A stretch of 64,000 bases of DNA, taken from Planotetraspora silvatica (lineage in GTDB: Bacteria > Actinomycetota > Actinomycetes > Streptosporangiales > Streptosporangiaceae). Numbering within the stretch: position 1 is the first letter of the stretch; every line of letters starts with the position of its first letter. Made by a program: the position numbers and the translations under genes. Below are positions 7,903 through 17,346 of the stretch, one piece after another. The notes beneath the pieces were generated by a model, which saw only the letters and a program-made list of their open reading frames with translations, searched no databases and was not told the DNA's origin. Where the stretch lies: positions 1 to 64,000 of the forward strand of contig NZ_BOOQ01000031.1 in assembly GCF_016863315.1 (NCBI RefSeq), in the 5' to 3' direction.

Positions 7903-9324
7903 ATGGACGCGGTGGTCCGGACCTCTGCGGGGAGGGTGCGCGGCGTCGCCCGGGACGGCGTCGTCTCCTTCCGGGGAATCCCCTTCGCGGCAGCGCCGGA
8001 AGGGCCACTGCGCTTCGCGGCGCCCGCGCCCGCACCGGCCTGGGACGGTGTCAGGGACGCCGTCACGTTCGGCGCCGCGCCGCCCCAGCCGCCGGCCATG
8101 CCGGGGATGCCGGCGATCTGGCGGCCCGGCGACGGGCTCGACTGCCTCACGGTGAACGTCTGGACGCCCGCCCTCGGCGCCGCGGGCCTGCCGGTCATGG
8201 TCTGGATCTACGGCGGCGCGTGGTTCTCCGGCTCCGCGAGCCAGCCCGGATACGACGGCGCCCTGCTCGCCGGTGCCGGGGTCGTGATGGTCAGCTTCAA
8301 CTACCGCGTCGGCTTCGATGGCTTCGGGCTGCTGCCGGGGACCCCGGCCAACCGCGGGCTGCTCGACCAGGCCGCCGCCCTGGAGTGGGTACGGACGGAG
8401 ATCGCGGCCTTCGGCGGAGACCCCGGCAACGTCACCGTCTTCGGCGAGTCCGCGGGCGCGGGCTCGGTGACCGTGCTCGTCTCCTCGCCCGCCACGCGAG
8501 GCCTGCTCCGGCGGGCGATCGCGCAGAGCGTCCCCGTCGGGACGATCACGGCAGAGGAGGCCGAGCAGGTCACCGGGCTCATGGCGGCGGCGGCCGGGGC
8601 CGAGCCCACGAGGGAGGGCTTCGCCGGGCTCTCACCCGAGAGGATCCTGCGGGTCCAGGGCGTGCGGCTGCCCGGACGCGACGAGGGCATCACCCCCTTC
8701 GGTCCGGTCATCGACGGAGAACTGGTCACCGGCCAGCCGTGGGAGACGATCGGCGAGGGCCGCGACGTGGACCTGATCTGCGGGTTCACCCACGAGGAGT
8801 TCCAGCTGTTCGCCCCGGCCACCGACCCGGCCGTCATCGATCTCGCGGCTGCGGCCGCCTCCTTGAGGCTCGGGCCGGACGCCGCCGGGGCCTACCGCGC
8901 CGCCTACCCCGGCCTCGGCGAAACCGCCCTGTTCTCGGTGATGATGTCCGACGCGCTGTTCCGGATGCCGTCGACCTGGGTGGCCGAGGCGCACGCCCGG
9001 GCGGGCGGCCGCACCTGGCTGTACGACTTCGCCTGGCGGAGCCCCGCGTTCGGCGCCTGCCACGCTCTCGACGTGCCGTTCACCTTCGGCGACGGCGAGA
9101 CCCCGATGGCCGCCTGGCTCCTCGGCTCGCCGCCGCCCGCCGACTTCGCCGTCCTGTCGGAGCACATCAGGAGGGCCTGGACGGCCTTCGCCGCCACCGG
9201 CGACCCTGGGTGGCCGCGCTTCGACCTCGAACACCGTAGTACCAGGATCTGGGACGTCCCTCCCTCCGACCTCCCCTATCCCCTGGCCGCCTCGGCCGAG
9301 ATCTGGGGTCGCGACGGAAGATAG
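7903..9324 (+). CDS. type-B carboxylesterase
   Basis: A 473-residue alpha/beta-hydrolase of the carboxylesterase/lipase type B family. Seen in order: GRVRGVARDGVVSFRGIPFA, the oxyanion-hole segment WIYGGAWFSGSAS, the nucleophile elbow GESAGAGS near residue 186, an acidic residue region GFTHEEFQ and the His region CHALDVPFTFGD near residue 385. Substrates are carboxylic esters such as p-nitrobenzyl or aryl esters; the natural substrate is unknown. No signal peptide is visible, so it is probably cytoplasmic. GAGGAGCGG precedes the ATG. Monocistronic, converging on the methyltransferase gene. Confidence 0.9.
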   Translation: MDAVVRTSAGRVRGVARDGVVSFRGIPFAAAPEGPLRFAAPAPAPAWDGVRDAVTFGAAPPQPPAMPGMPAIWRPGDGLDCLTVNVWTPALGAAGLPVMVWIYGGAWFSGSASQPGYDGALLAGAGVVMVSFNYRVGFDGFGLLPGTPANRGLLDQAAALEWVRTEIAAFGGDPGNVTVFGESAGAGSVTVLVSSPATRGLLRRAIAQSVPVGTITAEEAEQVTGLMAAAAGAEPTREGFAGLSPERILRVQGVRLPGRDEGITPFGPVIDGELVTGQPWETIGEGRDVDLICGFTHEEFQLFAPATDPAVIDLAAAAASLRLGPDAAGAYRAAYPGLGETALFSVMMSDALFRMPSTWVAEAHARAGGRTWLYDFAWRSPAFGACHALDVPFTFGDGETPMAAWLLGSPPPADFAVLSEHIRRAWTAFAATGDPGWPRFDLEHRSTRIWDVPPSDLPYPLAASAEIWGRDGR

Positions 9325-9349
9325 CGCCCGCCCCGATCGCCCCCGTCAG

Positions 9350-10222
9350 TCATCGACGATCGCCGGGCCGGGCCGTACCTGAGACGCCTGACCGTCCGGG
9401 CCGTACCTGAGGCTCCTGACCGTCCGAGCCGTCGCGGAGCGCGGGCCTGGTGCCGATGACGGCGGTGGCGTCCAACTCGCTGGAAGCGGCCACCCGCGGC
9501 ACCAGCCCGCTGCTCGCGACCGCCTCCGCGGCACGCCGGGCCTGGCGCTCACTCGTCTCCACGAGCAGGTGCCCGCCCGGCGCCAGCCAGACCCGCGCCG
9601 CGGCGATCACCCGCCGTACGACGTCGAGCCCGTCCGCACCGCCGTCGAGAGCCATGTGCGGCTCGTGGACGCGGGCCTCGGGTGGCAGCGACCCGATCGC
9701 CCCGGTGGGCACGTAGGGCGGGCTGGCGACCAGGACGTCGACGCGACCGCGCAGAGTGGCGGGCAGCGGCTCGTAGAGGTCGCCCTCGTATACCTGGCCG
9801 CCGTAGGGGGCGAGGTTGCGGCGGGCGCACAGCACCGCGGCGGGGTCGATGTCGGCGGCGTGCACCTCGGGCCGGTCCAGGGTCGCCGCCAGTGCGGCGG
9901 CCATCGCGCCGGAGCCGCAGCACAGGTCGACGACGACGGCGCCCGCGGGGGCGAGGGCCGCGGCCTGGCGGATGAGGAACTCGGTGCGCGGACGGGGCAC
10001 GAAGACCCCGGGGTCCACGGCCACGCGCAGGCCGCAGAACTCCGCCCAGCCGAGGACGTGCTCGAGGGGCAGGCCCGCGACTCGCCGGTCCACCATGGCG
10101 ACGACGTCGTCCGGTGTCCGGGCCGTGGAGACGATCAGCTCCGCCTCGTCCTCGGCGAAGACGCAGCCGGCGGCTCGAAGCCTGGTGACGATGACGGAAA
10201 GCGGAAGGGAGGAAACCGACAT
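9350..10222 (-). CDS. PrmC/HemK-related N5-glutamine methyltransferase
   Basis: A 290-residue SAM-dependent methyltransferase of the PrmC-related group found in actinobacteria beside the genuine release-factor enzyme. The N-terminal helical domain contains LPLEHVLGWAEFCGLRVAVD and VFVPRPRTEFL. The SAM motif is VVDLCCGSGAMAAAL, and the active-site NPPY motif appears as ASPPYVPTG, with Ser instead of Asn. The real substrate of this subgroup is not established. The last 25 residues (GQEPQVRPG onward) are encoded by a tandem DNA repeat and look like a recent extension. ATG at 10222. Confidence 0.8.
   Translation of the reverse strand: MSVSSLPLSVIVTRLRAAGCVFAEDEAELIVSTARTPDDVVAMVDRRVAGLPLEHVLGWAEFCGLRVAVDPGVFVPRPRTEFLIRQAAALAPAGAVVVDLCCGSGAMAAALAATLDRPEVHAADIDPAAVLCARRNLAPYGGQVYEGDLYEPLPATLRGRVDVLVASPPYVPTGAIGSLPPEARVHEPHMALDGGADGLDVVRRVIAAARVWLAPGGHLLVETSERQARRAAEAVASSGLVPRVAASSELDATAVIGTRPALRDGSDGQEPQVRPGRSGVSGTARPGDRR
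9370..9425. repeat. 28-bp tandem repeat, two copies
   Basis: Two adjacent 28-bp units beginning GGGCCGTACCTGAG and ending CTGACCGTCC differ at only two positions. They lie inside the 3' end of the methyltransferase gene and encode its low-complexity tail. The pattern fits slippage duplication. Confidence 0.85.
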
Positions 10223-10585
10223 TGGGGAGCCTTTCGGGATGCCGACGGGGCTCCCTCGGTCACCTGTCCCAGGATGACCGTGTGTCCGTGTGAGGGAGCA
10301 CCCGACCTGATACAGCGGTAATGGGTCTCACCTCCTCGGAACGATCAACGGTGATCAGTGCGATCACGGCCACGCTACCAGAGCCCTCCGAAGTGCCGGA
10401 TTCCGCCCGGCCTCCGGACCGTCGCCATCGCGCATGCCTGGTCCGCCGGGGCGGATTGCGGGTCCGAATCCCGCCGCAACTGCTGGTCCGATGCCCGCCA
10501 GGGCCTGACCGCGACTTCGTCCTAGGTTTGGCGTCATGAAGATCCCATTCCGACCGGATGGGGTCTGACAAGGGAGAGGACCTCC
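10223..10585. other. 363-bp divergent intergenic region with tRNA T-arm-like element
   Basis: It lies between the methyltransferase gene (leftward) and an SDR gene (rightward). No protein gene is supported. At 10458-10474 a 5-bp stem GCGGG/CCCGC encloses the seven-base loop TCCGAAT, one base away from a canonical tRNA T-loop, but the rest of a tRNA cannot be folded around it. The SDR promoter must lie near its right end. Confidence 0.5.
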
Positions 10586-11392
10586 ATGGATCTGCAGCTT
10601 TCCGGCCGCGTCGCGGTCGTCACCGGCGCCTCCAAGGGCATCGGCCTGGCCGTCACCCGCACCCTGCTCGATGAGGGGGTCAGGGTCGTGGCCGCCTCGC
10701 GCAAGAGCACTCCGGAACTGGAGGCGCTCGGCGGCGACGCGCTGATCCACGTACCGGTGGACCTGATGAACCCCGAGGCGCCCGGCCAGGTCGTGTCACG
10801 CGCCGTCGAGGAGTGGGGCGGGCTCGACATCCTGGTCAACAACGCCGGTGGCCCGCCCCCGGGGGTGGCCCTGCCGCGCATGTCGTTCCTCGGCCCCGCC
10901 GACGACGACTGGCGGGTGATGTTCGAGTTCAACCTGTTCTCGGTCGTCCGTGCCGTCCGCGCCGCCATCCCGCCGATGCTCCGGCGTAGCGGGGGTTCGA
11001 TCGTCAACGTCTCGTCGGGGAGCGCCAGGCTGCCCGCCCCGATGAACGTCGACTACAACGCGGCCAAGGCGGCCCTGAACAACCTGACCAAGGCGTTGTC
11101 GGAGGAGTTCGCCCCGCAGGGCGTCCGGGTGAACGCCGTCTCCCCCGGGCCCGTCCGGACGGCCTGGTGGACCGAGGAGGGGGGCGCGGCCGACATCATC
11201 GCCGCCCAGGCGGGCACCGACCGCGACAACGTGATGGACAGCGTCGCACCGGAGATGATGAAACTGTCCACCGGGCGCCTCGTCGAGCCGCAGGAGGTCG
11301 CCGATGTGATCGCCCTGCTCGTCTCGCCGCGTTCGGCGAGCACGACCGGCGCGGACTTCGCCGTCGACGCCGGATTCCTCAAGGAGATCTGA
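10586..11392 (+). CDS. SDR family oxidoreductase
   Basis: A 268-residue classical short-chain dehydrogenase. Motifs: TGASKGIG at residue about 13, NNAGG near 86, a Ser in NVSSGSARL, and the catalytic YNAAK near 155. The end SASTTGADFAVDAGFLKEI is typical of the FabG-like group. It probably acts on a hydroxyl or keto group of a small metabolite with NAD(P)H. GGGAGAGGACCTCC precedes the ATG. It appears monocistronic and converges on the pentapeptide-repeat gene 30 bp away. Confidence 0.9.
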   Translation: MDLQLSGRVAVVTGASKGIGLAVTRTLLDEGVRVVAASRKSTPELEALGGDALIHVPVDLMNPEAPGQVVSRAVEEWGGLDILVNNAGGPPPGVALPRMSFLGPADDDWRVMFEFNLFSVVRAVRAAIPPMLRRSGGSIVNVSSGSARLPAPMNVDYNAAKAALNNLTKALSEEFAPQGVRVNAVSPGPVRTAWWTEEGGAADIIAAQAGTDRDNVMDSVAPEMMKLSTGRLVEPQEVADVIALLVSPRSASTTGADFAVDAGFLKEI

Positions 11393-11422
11393 CCTGGCGG
11401 CGTCACCTCCCGTGCGCCGTGA

Positions 11423-12244
11423 CTACCAGTGGGCGGGACGGGCCAGGGTCTGGGGCAGCTTCGTCGCGGCGTCGCCCCTGGCCGCGTTGAGCTGGGACTG
11501 GGTGAGGAAGATGCTGCCCGTCAGGTCGGCCCCGCCGAGGTCCGCGTCGCGGAAGTCGGCCCCGATCAGGTCGGCCGCCCTCAGGTCCGCGTTCGTGAGA
11601 TCGGCCGCGATGAGATAGGCGCCGCGGAGGTTCGCACCGCGCAGATCGGCGCCCGCGAGGTTCGCCCCGATGAGGTCCGCTCCCCTGCGGTTCTTCTTCC
11701 GTCCGGGGACGCCGGCCCGTACGAGTTCGCTCGTGCGCAGCAGCAGGGCGTTGACGCCGTCCCGGTGCGCGGCCACGTCCAGCTCCGTGAGCTCCTCCGG
11801 GGGACCGAGGGTGAGGCGCTCCGTCTCTTCGAACGCCTTCCGCAGGTCGTCGCGGACGGGCCGGGCGGGAGGGAGGGTCAGCGCCTCGGCCAGGTACCAG
11901 AGGAGCTCGTGAAGCTGCCGCATGACGGGGAAGACCGCGAACATCCGGCGGGCCGTGCCGGGCGCCCCACGCCAGTCCCGCCCCTCGAAGGTGATCTGGG
12001 AGACCTTCTGCCCGGCACCGAAGCAGTCGAAGACTGTGCAGCCGGAAAAACCCCTCTGCCGCAGCTCGGAGTGGACGCCGCAGCGGAAGTCGGCCTTCAG
12101 GTTGGGGCAGGGGTCTCCCGCCCTCTTGCCGATCGCGAAGTCCGCCGACGCCGCGAACGGCAGCGCGACGCAGCACAGCGCGAAACAGCTTCCGCAGTCG
12201 GCCTGCAGATCAGGGCGGACCGGAGCTCCGGGCTTGTCTGACAA
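11423..12244 (-). CDS. pentapeptide-repeat protein with Cys-rich N-terminal domain
   Basis: A protein of about 273 residues in two parts. Residues about 10-80 are Cys-rich: DCGSCFALCCVALPF, then GDPCPNLKADFRCGVH and FSGCTVFDCFGAG, eight cysteines in roughly 60 residues, which suggests a metal or Fe-S site. Residues about 185-255 are a run of about a dozen A(D/N)Lxx pentapeptides forming a right-handed quadrilateral helix. The start is chosen as TTG at 12244 because GGGGAG lies eight bases upstream and the recognisable family begins LSDKPGAPVRPDLQ. An upstream ATG at 12349 lacks support. Function is unknown; some pentapeptide proteins mimic DNA. Confidence 0.75.
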   Translation of the reverse strand: MSDKPGAPVRPDLQADCGSCFALCCVALPFAASADFAIGKRAGDPCPNLKADFRCGVHSELRQRGFSGCTVFDCFGAGQKVSQITFEGRDWRGAPGTARRMFAVFPVMRQLHELLWYLAEALTLPPARPVRDDLRKAFEETERLTLGPPEELTELDVAAHRDGVNALLLRTSELVRAGVPGRKKNRRGADLIGANLAGADLRGANLRGAYLIAADLTNADLRAADLIGADFRDADLGGADLTGSIFLTQSQLNAARGDAATKLPQTLARPAHW

Positions 12245-12325
12245 CGTGCGTGCTCCCCGTTCCGGACACGGTGCTCGAGATGGGACACCATTCTCCCAGC
12301 TCCGTGTTCTCCCATGAACGGGGGA

Positions 12326-12364
12326 CGGGCAGGGCCGCCGTGTCCACAACGGCGTCCCTGCCCG
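12326..12364. terminator. hairpin terminator of the arabinose operon
   Basis: CGGGCAGGG and GCCGT on the left pair with ACGGC and CCCTGCCCG on the right around a short loop and small internal bulges. It lies just beyond the araA stop on the minus strand, before the pentapeptide-repeat gene. Confidence 0.65.
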
Positions 12365-12367
12365 GCT

Positions 12368-12399
12368 GGGGCGCCGTCGCCGGCTTTGGCCGGCGCCCC
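12368..12399. terminator. second hairpin after araA
   Basis: GGGGCGCCG pairs with CGGCGCCCC, and the inner GCC/GGC pairs extend the stem. It is the hairpin closest to the araA stop codon, so leftward transcription meets it first. Tandem hairpins of this kind usually end a highly expressed operon. Confidence 0.6.
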
Positions 12400-12422
12400 G
12401 GGAGAAGGCGGATATCCGCCGG

Positions 12423-13904
12423 TCAGAAGCCTCGGGCGAGGCGGTAGTAGGCCTGGTTCCAGCGCAGCTCCTTGGCGAGCGAGCGCGAGGTGGTGTCGGC
12501 GTCGATGAGGACCAGCTCCACGCCGAGCATGTCGGACAGATCGGTGAGCTCCTCGGCGCCGACCGCCGCGGACAGCACGGTGTGGTGCGGGCCGCCCGCG
12601 GTCAGCCAGGACTCGGTCGAGGTGCGCAGGTCGGGCTGGGGACGCCAGACCGCACGGGCGACGGGCAGCCGAGGCAGCGGCTCCAGCGGCGCGACGACGT
12701 CGATCTCGTTGGCCACCAGGCGGAACCGCTCACCCATGTCGGCCAGGCCCACGACCACGGCGGGGCCGGGCGCGGCGTCGAAGACGAGCCGGACCGGGTC
12801 CTCCCTGCCGCCGATGCCCAGCGGATGGATCTCGCAGGACGCCGTGCCGCCGGCGATGGACGGGCAGACCTCCAGCATGTGCGCCCCGAGGATGAGCTCC
12901 TCCCCCGGCGTCAGGTGGTAGGTGTAGTCCTCCATGAAGGACGTGCCGCCGGGCAGCCCCTCCGCCATCTTCTTCAGCGTGCGCAGCAGCACCGAGGTCT
13001 TCCAGTCGCCCTCGCCGCCAAAGCCGTAGCCGTCGGCCATCAGGCGCTGTACGGCCAGGCCCGGAAGCTGCCGCAACCCGCCCAGGTCCTCGAAGTTGGT
13101 GGTGAACGCCTTGAACCCGCCGGCGTCCAGGAAGCCGCGCAGTCCCAGCTCGATGCGGGCGGCGTAGCGCAGGGAGTCGTGCCTGTCTCCGCCGGCGCGC
13201 AGCTCCGGCGCGACCTTGTAGAGCTCCTCGTACTCCTTGACCAGCGCCGCCACGTCCGCGTCCGCCGTGGCGTCGACGGCCTCGACGAGCTCGTTGACGC
13301 CGTAGGTGTTGACCGAGACGCCGAACGTGATCTGGGCTTCGACCTTGTCGCCTTCGGTCACGGCGACGTCGCGCATGTTGTCGCCGAACCTGGCCAGCTT
13401 CAGGGAGGCCACCTCGGCCCGGCCCGCCGCCGCCCGCGCCCAGGTGCCGATCCGCGCCGCCACCGACGGGTCGCTGACGTGCCCGGCGATGGTCTTGCGT
13501 GCCACGCCCAGCCTGGTCTGCATGTAACCGAACTCCCGGTCGCCGTGGGCGGCCTGGTTCAGGTTCATGAAGTCCATGTCGATGGAGCTCCACGGCAGCT
13601 CGCGGTTGGCCTGGGTGTGCAGGTGCACCAGGGGTTTGCGCAGCGCGTCGAGCCCGGCGATCCACATCTTGGCGGGCGAGAAGGTGTGCATCCAGGCGAC
13701 CAGGCCGATGACCTCGTCGTCGGAGTTGGCCTCGAGGCAGAGCCTGCGGATCGCGCCCGCGCTGGTGAGCACGGGCATCCAGACCACCTCGACGGGCAGC
13801 GCGTCGTTCAGCTCCTCGGCGATCCGCCGGGACTGCTCGGCGACCTGGCGAAGCGTGTCCTCACCGTACAAGCCCTGGCTGCCGGTCAGAAACCAGATCT
13901 TCAA
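12423..13904 (-). CDS. araA: L-arabinose isomerase
   Basis: A 493-residue enzyme converting L-arabinose to L-ribulose in the cytoplasm with Mn2+. The N-terminus [13 protein letters not shown] is diagnostic. The active-site regions [29 protein letters not shown] and [11 protein letters not shown] are all present and the length is normal. The start is TTG at 13904, preceded by AGAGGAG at seven bases. The TTG shares three bases with the araD stop codon (TTGA), so translation is coupled. Last gene of the lacI-araB-araD-araA operon, followed by two hairpins. Confidence 0.96.
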   Translation of the reverse strand: MKIWFLTGSQGLYGEDTLRQVAEQSRRIAEELNDALPVEVVWMPVLTSAGAIRRLCLEANSDDEVIGLVAWMHTFSPAKMWIAGLDALRKPLVHLHTQANRELPWSSIDMDFMNLNQAAHGDREFGYMQTRLGVARKTIAGHVSDPSVAARIGTWARAAAGRAEVASLKLARFGDNMRDVAVTEGDKVEAQITFGVSVNTYGVNELVEAVDATADADVAALVKEYEELYKVAPELRAGGDRHDSLRYAARIELGLRGFLDAGGFKAFTTNFEDLGGLRQLPGLAVQRLMADGYGFGGEGDWKTSVLLRTLKKMAEGLPGGTSFMEDYTYHLTPGEELILGAHMLEVCPSIAGGTASCEIHPLGIGGREDPVRLVFDAAPGPAVVVGLADMGERFRLVANEIDVVAPLEPLPRLPVARAVWRPQPDLRTSTESWLTAGGPHHTVLSAAVGAEELTDLSDMLGVELVLIDADTTSRSLAKELRWNQAYYRLARGF

Positions 13905-14560
13905 CGCGAGCTCCTCTGCCCGTAAACGTTCTGATAGCGGTCGTACAGACGATCGACGTCGTCCTGCCTGATCGGCAGAGGCTCACCGAGCTGCCGGGAC
14001 ACGTGCACGGTCCTGGCCACGTCCTCGCACATCACGGCGGCCTTGACCGCCGCCTTGGCCGAGGCGCCGATGGTGAAGACCCCGTGGTTCTGCATGAGCA
14101 CGGCGGGCGAGCGGTGGCCGGAGAGCACCTTCACGATCCCCTTTCCGATGTCGTCCCCGCCGATGAGCGCGAACGGCCCGATGGGGATCTCGCCGCCGAA
14201 CTCGTCGGCCATGGCGGTGAGCACGCAGGGGATCGACTCTCCCCGTGCGGCCCAGGCCGAGGCGTAGGTCGAGTGGGTGTGCACCACTCCGCCGACCTCC
14301 GGCATGTGGCGGTACACGTACGCGTGCGCGGCGGTGTCGCTTGACGGGGCGTGCGCGCCGTCCACGACGTTGCCCTCCAGGTCACAGACGACCATCGACG
14401 CCGGGGTGAGGTCGTCGTAGGAGACGCCGCTCGGCTTGATGACGAACAGGTCCTCACCCGGCACGCGGCCGGAGACGTTGCCCGCCGTCCAGGCGACGAG
14501 GTTGTAGCGCACCAGCTCGGCGTGCAGACCGCAGACGGCCTCCCGGAGCTGCTCGATCAT
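13901..14560 (-). CDS. araD: L-ribulose-5-phosphate 4-epimerase
   Basis: A 219-residue class II aldolase-fold enzyme that converts L-ribulose-5-phosphate to D-xylulose-5-phosphate. Visible: the substrate-binding [15 protein letters not shown], the phosphate-binding [10 protein letters not shown], the zinc-binding [11 protein letters not shown] and the downstream QNHGVFTIG. Length is a little short of E. coli AraD (231), as in other actinobacteria. Its start overlaps the araB stop (ATGA) and its stop overlaps the araA start, so the three genes are translationally coupled. Confidence 0.94.
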   Translation of the reverse strand: MIEQLREAVCGLHAELVRYNLVAWTAGNVSGRVPGEDLFVIKPSGVSYDDLTPASMVVCDLEGNVVDGAHAPSSDTAAHAYVYRHMPEVGGVVHTHSTYASAWAARGESIPCVLTAMADEFGGEIPIGPFALIGGDDIGKGIVKVLSGHRSPAVLMQNHGVFTIGASAKAAVKAAVMCEDVARTVHVSRQLGEPLPIRQDDVDRLYDRYQNVYGQRSSR

Positions 14561-16206
14561 GCCGTGGCCTCGTTTCTGATCGCGCGGAGGCGGTGCAGCA
14601 GCCCGCCGTCCGCGAAGTGGTCGTGCAGCCGGCGGTACTCGGCGTACAGCCGGTCGTAGGCGTCGGCCCGGGTGGAGTCGGGGACGTAGGCGTTCTGCGT
14701 GCGCTTGCCCATCGCCGCGGCGGCCTCGGTGATGTCGGCGTACGCGCCCGCCGCGACCGCCGCGTGGATGGCCGAGCCCAGGGCGGGCCCCTGATCCGAC
14801 CCGATGGCCGACAGCGGACGGCGGAGCACGTCGCTGTAGACCTGCATGAGGAAGGCGTTCTTCAGCAGCCCTCCCGCGACGACGAACTCCCCGACCGGCA
14901 CTCCCGCCGCCTCGAAGGTCTCCACGATCACCCGGGCGCCGAACGCGGTCGCCTCGATCAGCGCGCGGTAGACGTCCTCCGGCCTGGTGGCGAGGGTCTG
15001 GCCGACGATGACGCCGGACAGGTTGTGGTCGACCAGCACCGAACGGTTCCCGCCCTGCCAGTCGAGCGCGACGAGCCCGTGCGCGCCGACCGCCTGCCGC
15101 TCGGCGAGCGAGGTCAGGTATTCGTGGACGGTCAGCCCCGCCTCGGCGGCGCGCTCGGCGTAGGAGCCGGGCACCGACGTCTCGACGAACCAGGCGAAGA
15201 TGTCGCCGACGGCCGACTGGCCGGCCTCGTAGCCCCACAGGCCGGGCACGATCCCGTCGCGCACCACGCCGCACATGCCCGGCACCTCGGCGAGTTCGTC
15301 CGAGGGCATGATGTGACAGGTCGAGGTGCCCATGATGGCGACCATCTGGCCCGGCCGTACGGCGTCCGCGGCCGCGGCGGTGACGTGCGCGTCGACGTTG
15401 CCGACGGAGACCGCGATGCCCTCGGGCAGCTTGGTCCACCGGGCCGCCTCCACGCTCAGCCGGCCGGCGAGTCCGCCGAGCGGGGCGAGGTCCTGCCCGA
15501 GCGTGGCGGGGAAGCCGGCGAAGCCGGGGTTCAGCGCGCTCAGGAAGTCGTCATCGGGGTAGCGGCCGTCCTGGTGGATGCCCTTGTATCCGGCGGTGCA
15601 GACGTTGCGGGACTCCACGCCGGTGAGCTGCCAGACGATCCAGTCGGCGGCCTCGATCCAGCGGGCCGCGGCGCGGTAGGTCTCCGGGTCCTCCTCGAGC
15701 ACCTGCAGCGCCTTGGCGAACTCCCATTCCGACGAGATCTTCCCGCCGTAGCGCGGCAACCACGTCTCGCCCCGCTCGGCGGCGACGGCGTTGATGCGGT
15801 CGGCCTGCGGCTGGGCGGCGTGGTGCTTCCAGAGCTTCGGCCACGCGTGGGGGCGGTCGGGGTGCAGCTCACTGAGAGGGACGCCGTCGGCGGTGGTCGG
15901 CAACATCGTGCAGGCGGTGAAGTCGGTGCCGATGCCGATCACGTCGGAGGCGGGGACCCCCGCGACGGCCAGCGCCTTCGGCACCGCCACACGAAGGACG
16001 TCGCGCCAGTCCTCCGGCGACTGGAGCGCCCAGTCGGGTCCGAGCCGGATCGCGGTCCCCGGCAGCCTGTCCTCGATCACTCCATGCGTGTATTCGTGGA
16101 CGGCGCTGCCCAGTTCGGCGCCGTCGCTCACCCGAACGACGACGGCACGTCCGGACAAGGTGCCGAAGTCGACACCGATCACGTATCGGTCGTTGTTATC
16201 GCTCAC
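14557..16206 (-). CDS. araB: ribulokinase
   Basis: A 549-residue FGGY kinase phosphorylating L-ribulose. The N-terminal ATPase motif IGVDFGTLSGRAVVV, the DAHVTAAAADAV segment near residue 280 and GGLLKNAFLMQVYSDVL near residue 445 define the family. Length fits the 540-570 range of AraB. Start GTG at 16206 with GGAG nine bases upstream. First metabolic gene of the operon, 82 bp downstream of the LacI-type regulator gene and coupled to araD by a 4-bp overlap. Confidence 0.95.
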   Translation of the reverse strand: MSDNNDRYVIGVDFGTLSGRAVVVRVSDGAELGSAVHEYTHGVIEDRLPGTAIRLGPDWALQSPEDWRDVLRVAVPKALAVAGVPASDVIGIGTDFTACTMLPTTADGVPLSELHPDRPHAWPKLWKHHAAQPQADRINAVAAERGETWLPRYGGKISSEWEFAKALQVLEEDPETYRAAARWIEAADWIVWQLTGVESRNVCTAGYKGIHQDGRYPDDDFLSALNPGFAGFPATLGQDLAPLGGLAGRLSVEAARWTKLPEGIAVSVGNVDAHVTAAAADAVRPGQMVAIMGTSTCHIMPSDELAEVPGMCGVVRDGIVPGLWGYEAGQSAVGDIFAWFVETSVPGSYAERAAEAGLTVHEYLTSLAERQAVGAHGLVALDWQGGNRSVLVDHNLSGVIVGQTLATRPEDVYRALIEATAFGARVIVETFEAAGVPVGEFVVAGGLLKNAFLMQVYSDVLRRPLSAIGSDQGPALGSAIHAAVAAGAYADITEAAAAMGKRTQNAYVPDSTRADAYDRLYAEYRRLHDHFADGGLLHRLRAIRNEATA

Positions 16207-16288
16207 TTCAACTCCAACGGGGGACGGGGGTACGGCCGGCGCTGCTTCCGATGCTCCGGGAGCGGCGCCAGGTAGCCGGACGAGGGGT

Positions 16289-17314
16289 CTATGCGCCCGG
16301 CGGAGCGCTGCTCCCCCGGACGACGAGGTCGGGCGGCACGACGAAACGTTCCAGCACCTCCGCCGCGCCCTCCTCGATCTGCCCGAGGAGCACGTCGATG
16401 CTGTGCCGGCCCACGGCCCCGAAGTCCTGCCTGACGGTGGTGAGCGGCGGTGAGAAGAACTCCGACTCCGGGATGTCGTCGAAGCCCACGATGCTGATCT
16501 GGTCGGGCACCCGCACGCCTTCCTCGGTGAAGGCGCGAAGGACGCCGAGCGCCATCTGGTCGTTGGCGACGAACACGGCGCTGATCTGATCGGCCATCCC
16601 GGCCAGGTGCCTGCCCGCCGTGTAACCCGAGCGCGGGCTCCAGTCGCCCGGAAGGACGTCGGGGATCTTCCTGCCGGCGGCGGTCAGGACGTCGCGCCAG
16701 CCCTCGATCCGTCCCTCGGCCTCCAGCCAGTCCTGCGGGCCTCCGATGTGCCAGACGGTCTCGTGCCCGAGTTCGAGCAGGTGAGCCGTGGCGAGCCTGG
16801 CGCCTTCCGCCTGGTCGACGCAGACGACCGGCACCTGGCCGGTATGCCCGCCCTCCACCGCGACGATCGGGATGCCCGGCGACAGGTCCTCGAGCGCGCT
16901 GGCCGCGGACCGCTGCGGCGCGACCACGACGATGCCGTCGACGCCCTGCTCGATCAGATAGTTGACGGCGTCGCGCATCCCGGCCCGGTCGATCGTGCGC
17001 AGGCTGACGATGCTGACGAAGTATCCCGCGTCTCTCGCGGCCTGCTCGATGCCGTAGACGGTGCTGGCCGGGCCGTACAGAATGGTGTCGAAACTCACGA
17101 CCCCCAGGGTTCGGGAGTGCCGGGTCACCAGGGCGCGGGCGACCATGTTGCGGCGGTAGCCGAGCCGGTCGATCGCCTCCAGGACACGGGAACGGGTCTC
17201 CGCCCGAACGTTCGGGTGGTCGTTGAGCACCCGAGAGACGGTCTGGTGCGACACGCCCGCCGCCTTGGCCACATCGGCCATCACCGGTGGGCGGCCCCCC
17301 GTGCTCGATCCCAC
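16289..17314 (-). CDS. LacI/GalR-type repressor of the arabinose locus
   Basis: A 341-residue regulator. Residues 11-60 form the LacI HTH and hinge (MADVAKAAGVSHQTVSRVLN), followed by a periplasmic-binding-protein-like effector domain (LGVVSFDTILYGPA, then GFDDIPESEFFSPPLTTV). It is first in the araBDA operon and divergent from the sugar transporter, so it most likely represses both and is released by an arabinose-pathway sugar. Two near-identical operator sequences occur in the upstream gap. GTG at 17314 is preferred because an AGGAG precedes it; a GTG six bases upstream is possible. It is not the GntR-LacI hybrid AraR of Bacillus. Confidence 0.88.
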   Translation of the reverse strand: MGSSTGGRPPVMADVAKAAGVSHQTVSRVLNDHPNVRAETRSRVLEAIDRLGYRRNMVARALVTRHSRTLGVVSFDTILYGPASTVYGIEQAARDAGYFVSIVSLRTIDRAGMRDAVNYLIEQGVDGIVVVAPQRSAASALEDLSPGIPIVAVEGGHTGQVPVVCVDQAEGARLATAHLLELGHETVWHIGGPQDWLEAEGRIEGWRDVLTAAGRKIPDVLPGDWSPRSGYTAGRHLAGMADQISAVFVANDQMALGVLRAFTEEGVRVPDQISIVGFDDIPESEFFSPPLTTVRQDFGAVGRHSIDVLLGQIEEGAAEVLERFVVPPDLVVRGSSAPPGA

Positions 17315-17346
17315 GCGCACTCCTCTCCTTCTTCTCAGAGAACGAC

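Noticed and set aside
9349-9436. Terminator between the converging carboxylesterase and methyltransferase genes
   Set aside because: Only 25 bp separate the stop codons and no stable hairpin is visible there; the nearby repeats are direct, not inverted.
10410-10485. Complete tRNA gene around the T-arm-like element
   Set aside because: No matching 5' acceptor strand, D-arm or anticodon arm can be placed in the preceding 75 bases.
16289-17314. AraR of the GntR-LacI hybrid type
   Set aside because: The DNA-binding domain is a LacI HTH, with no GntR winged helix.
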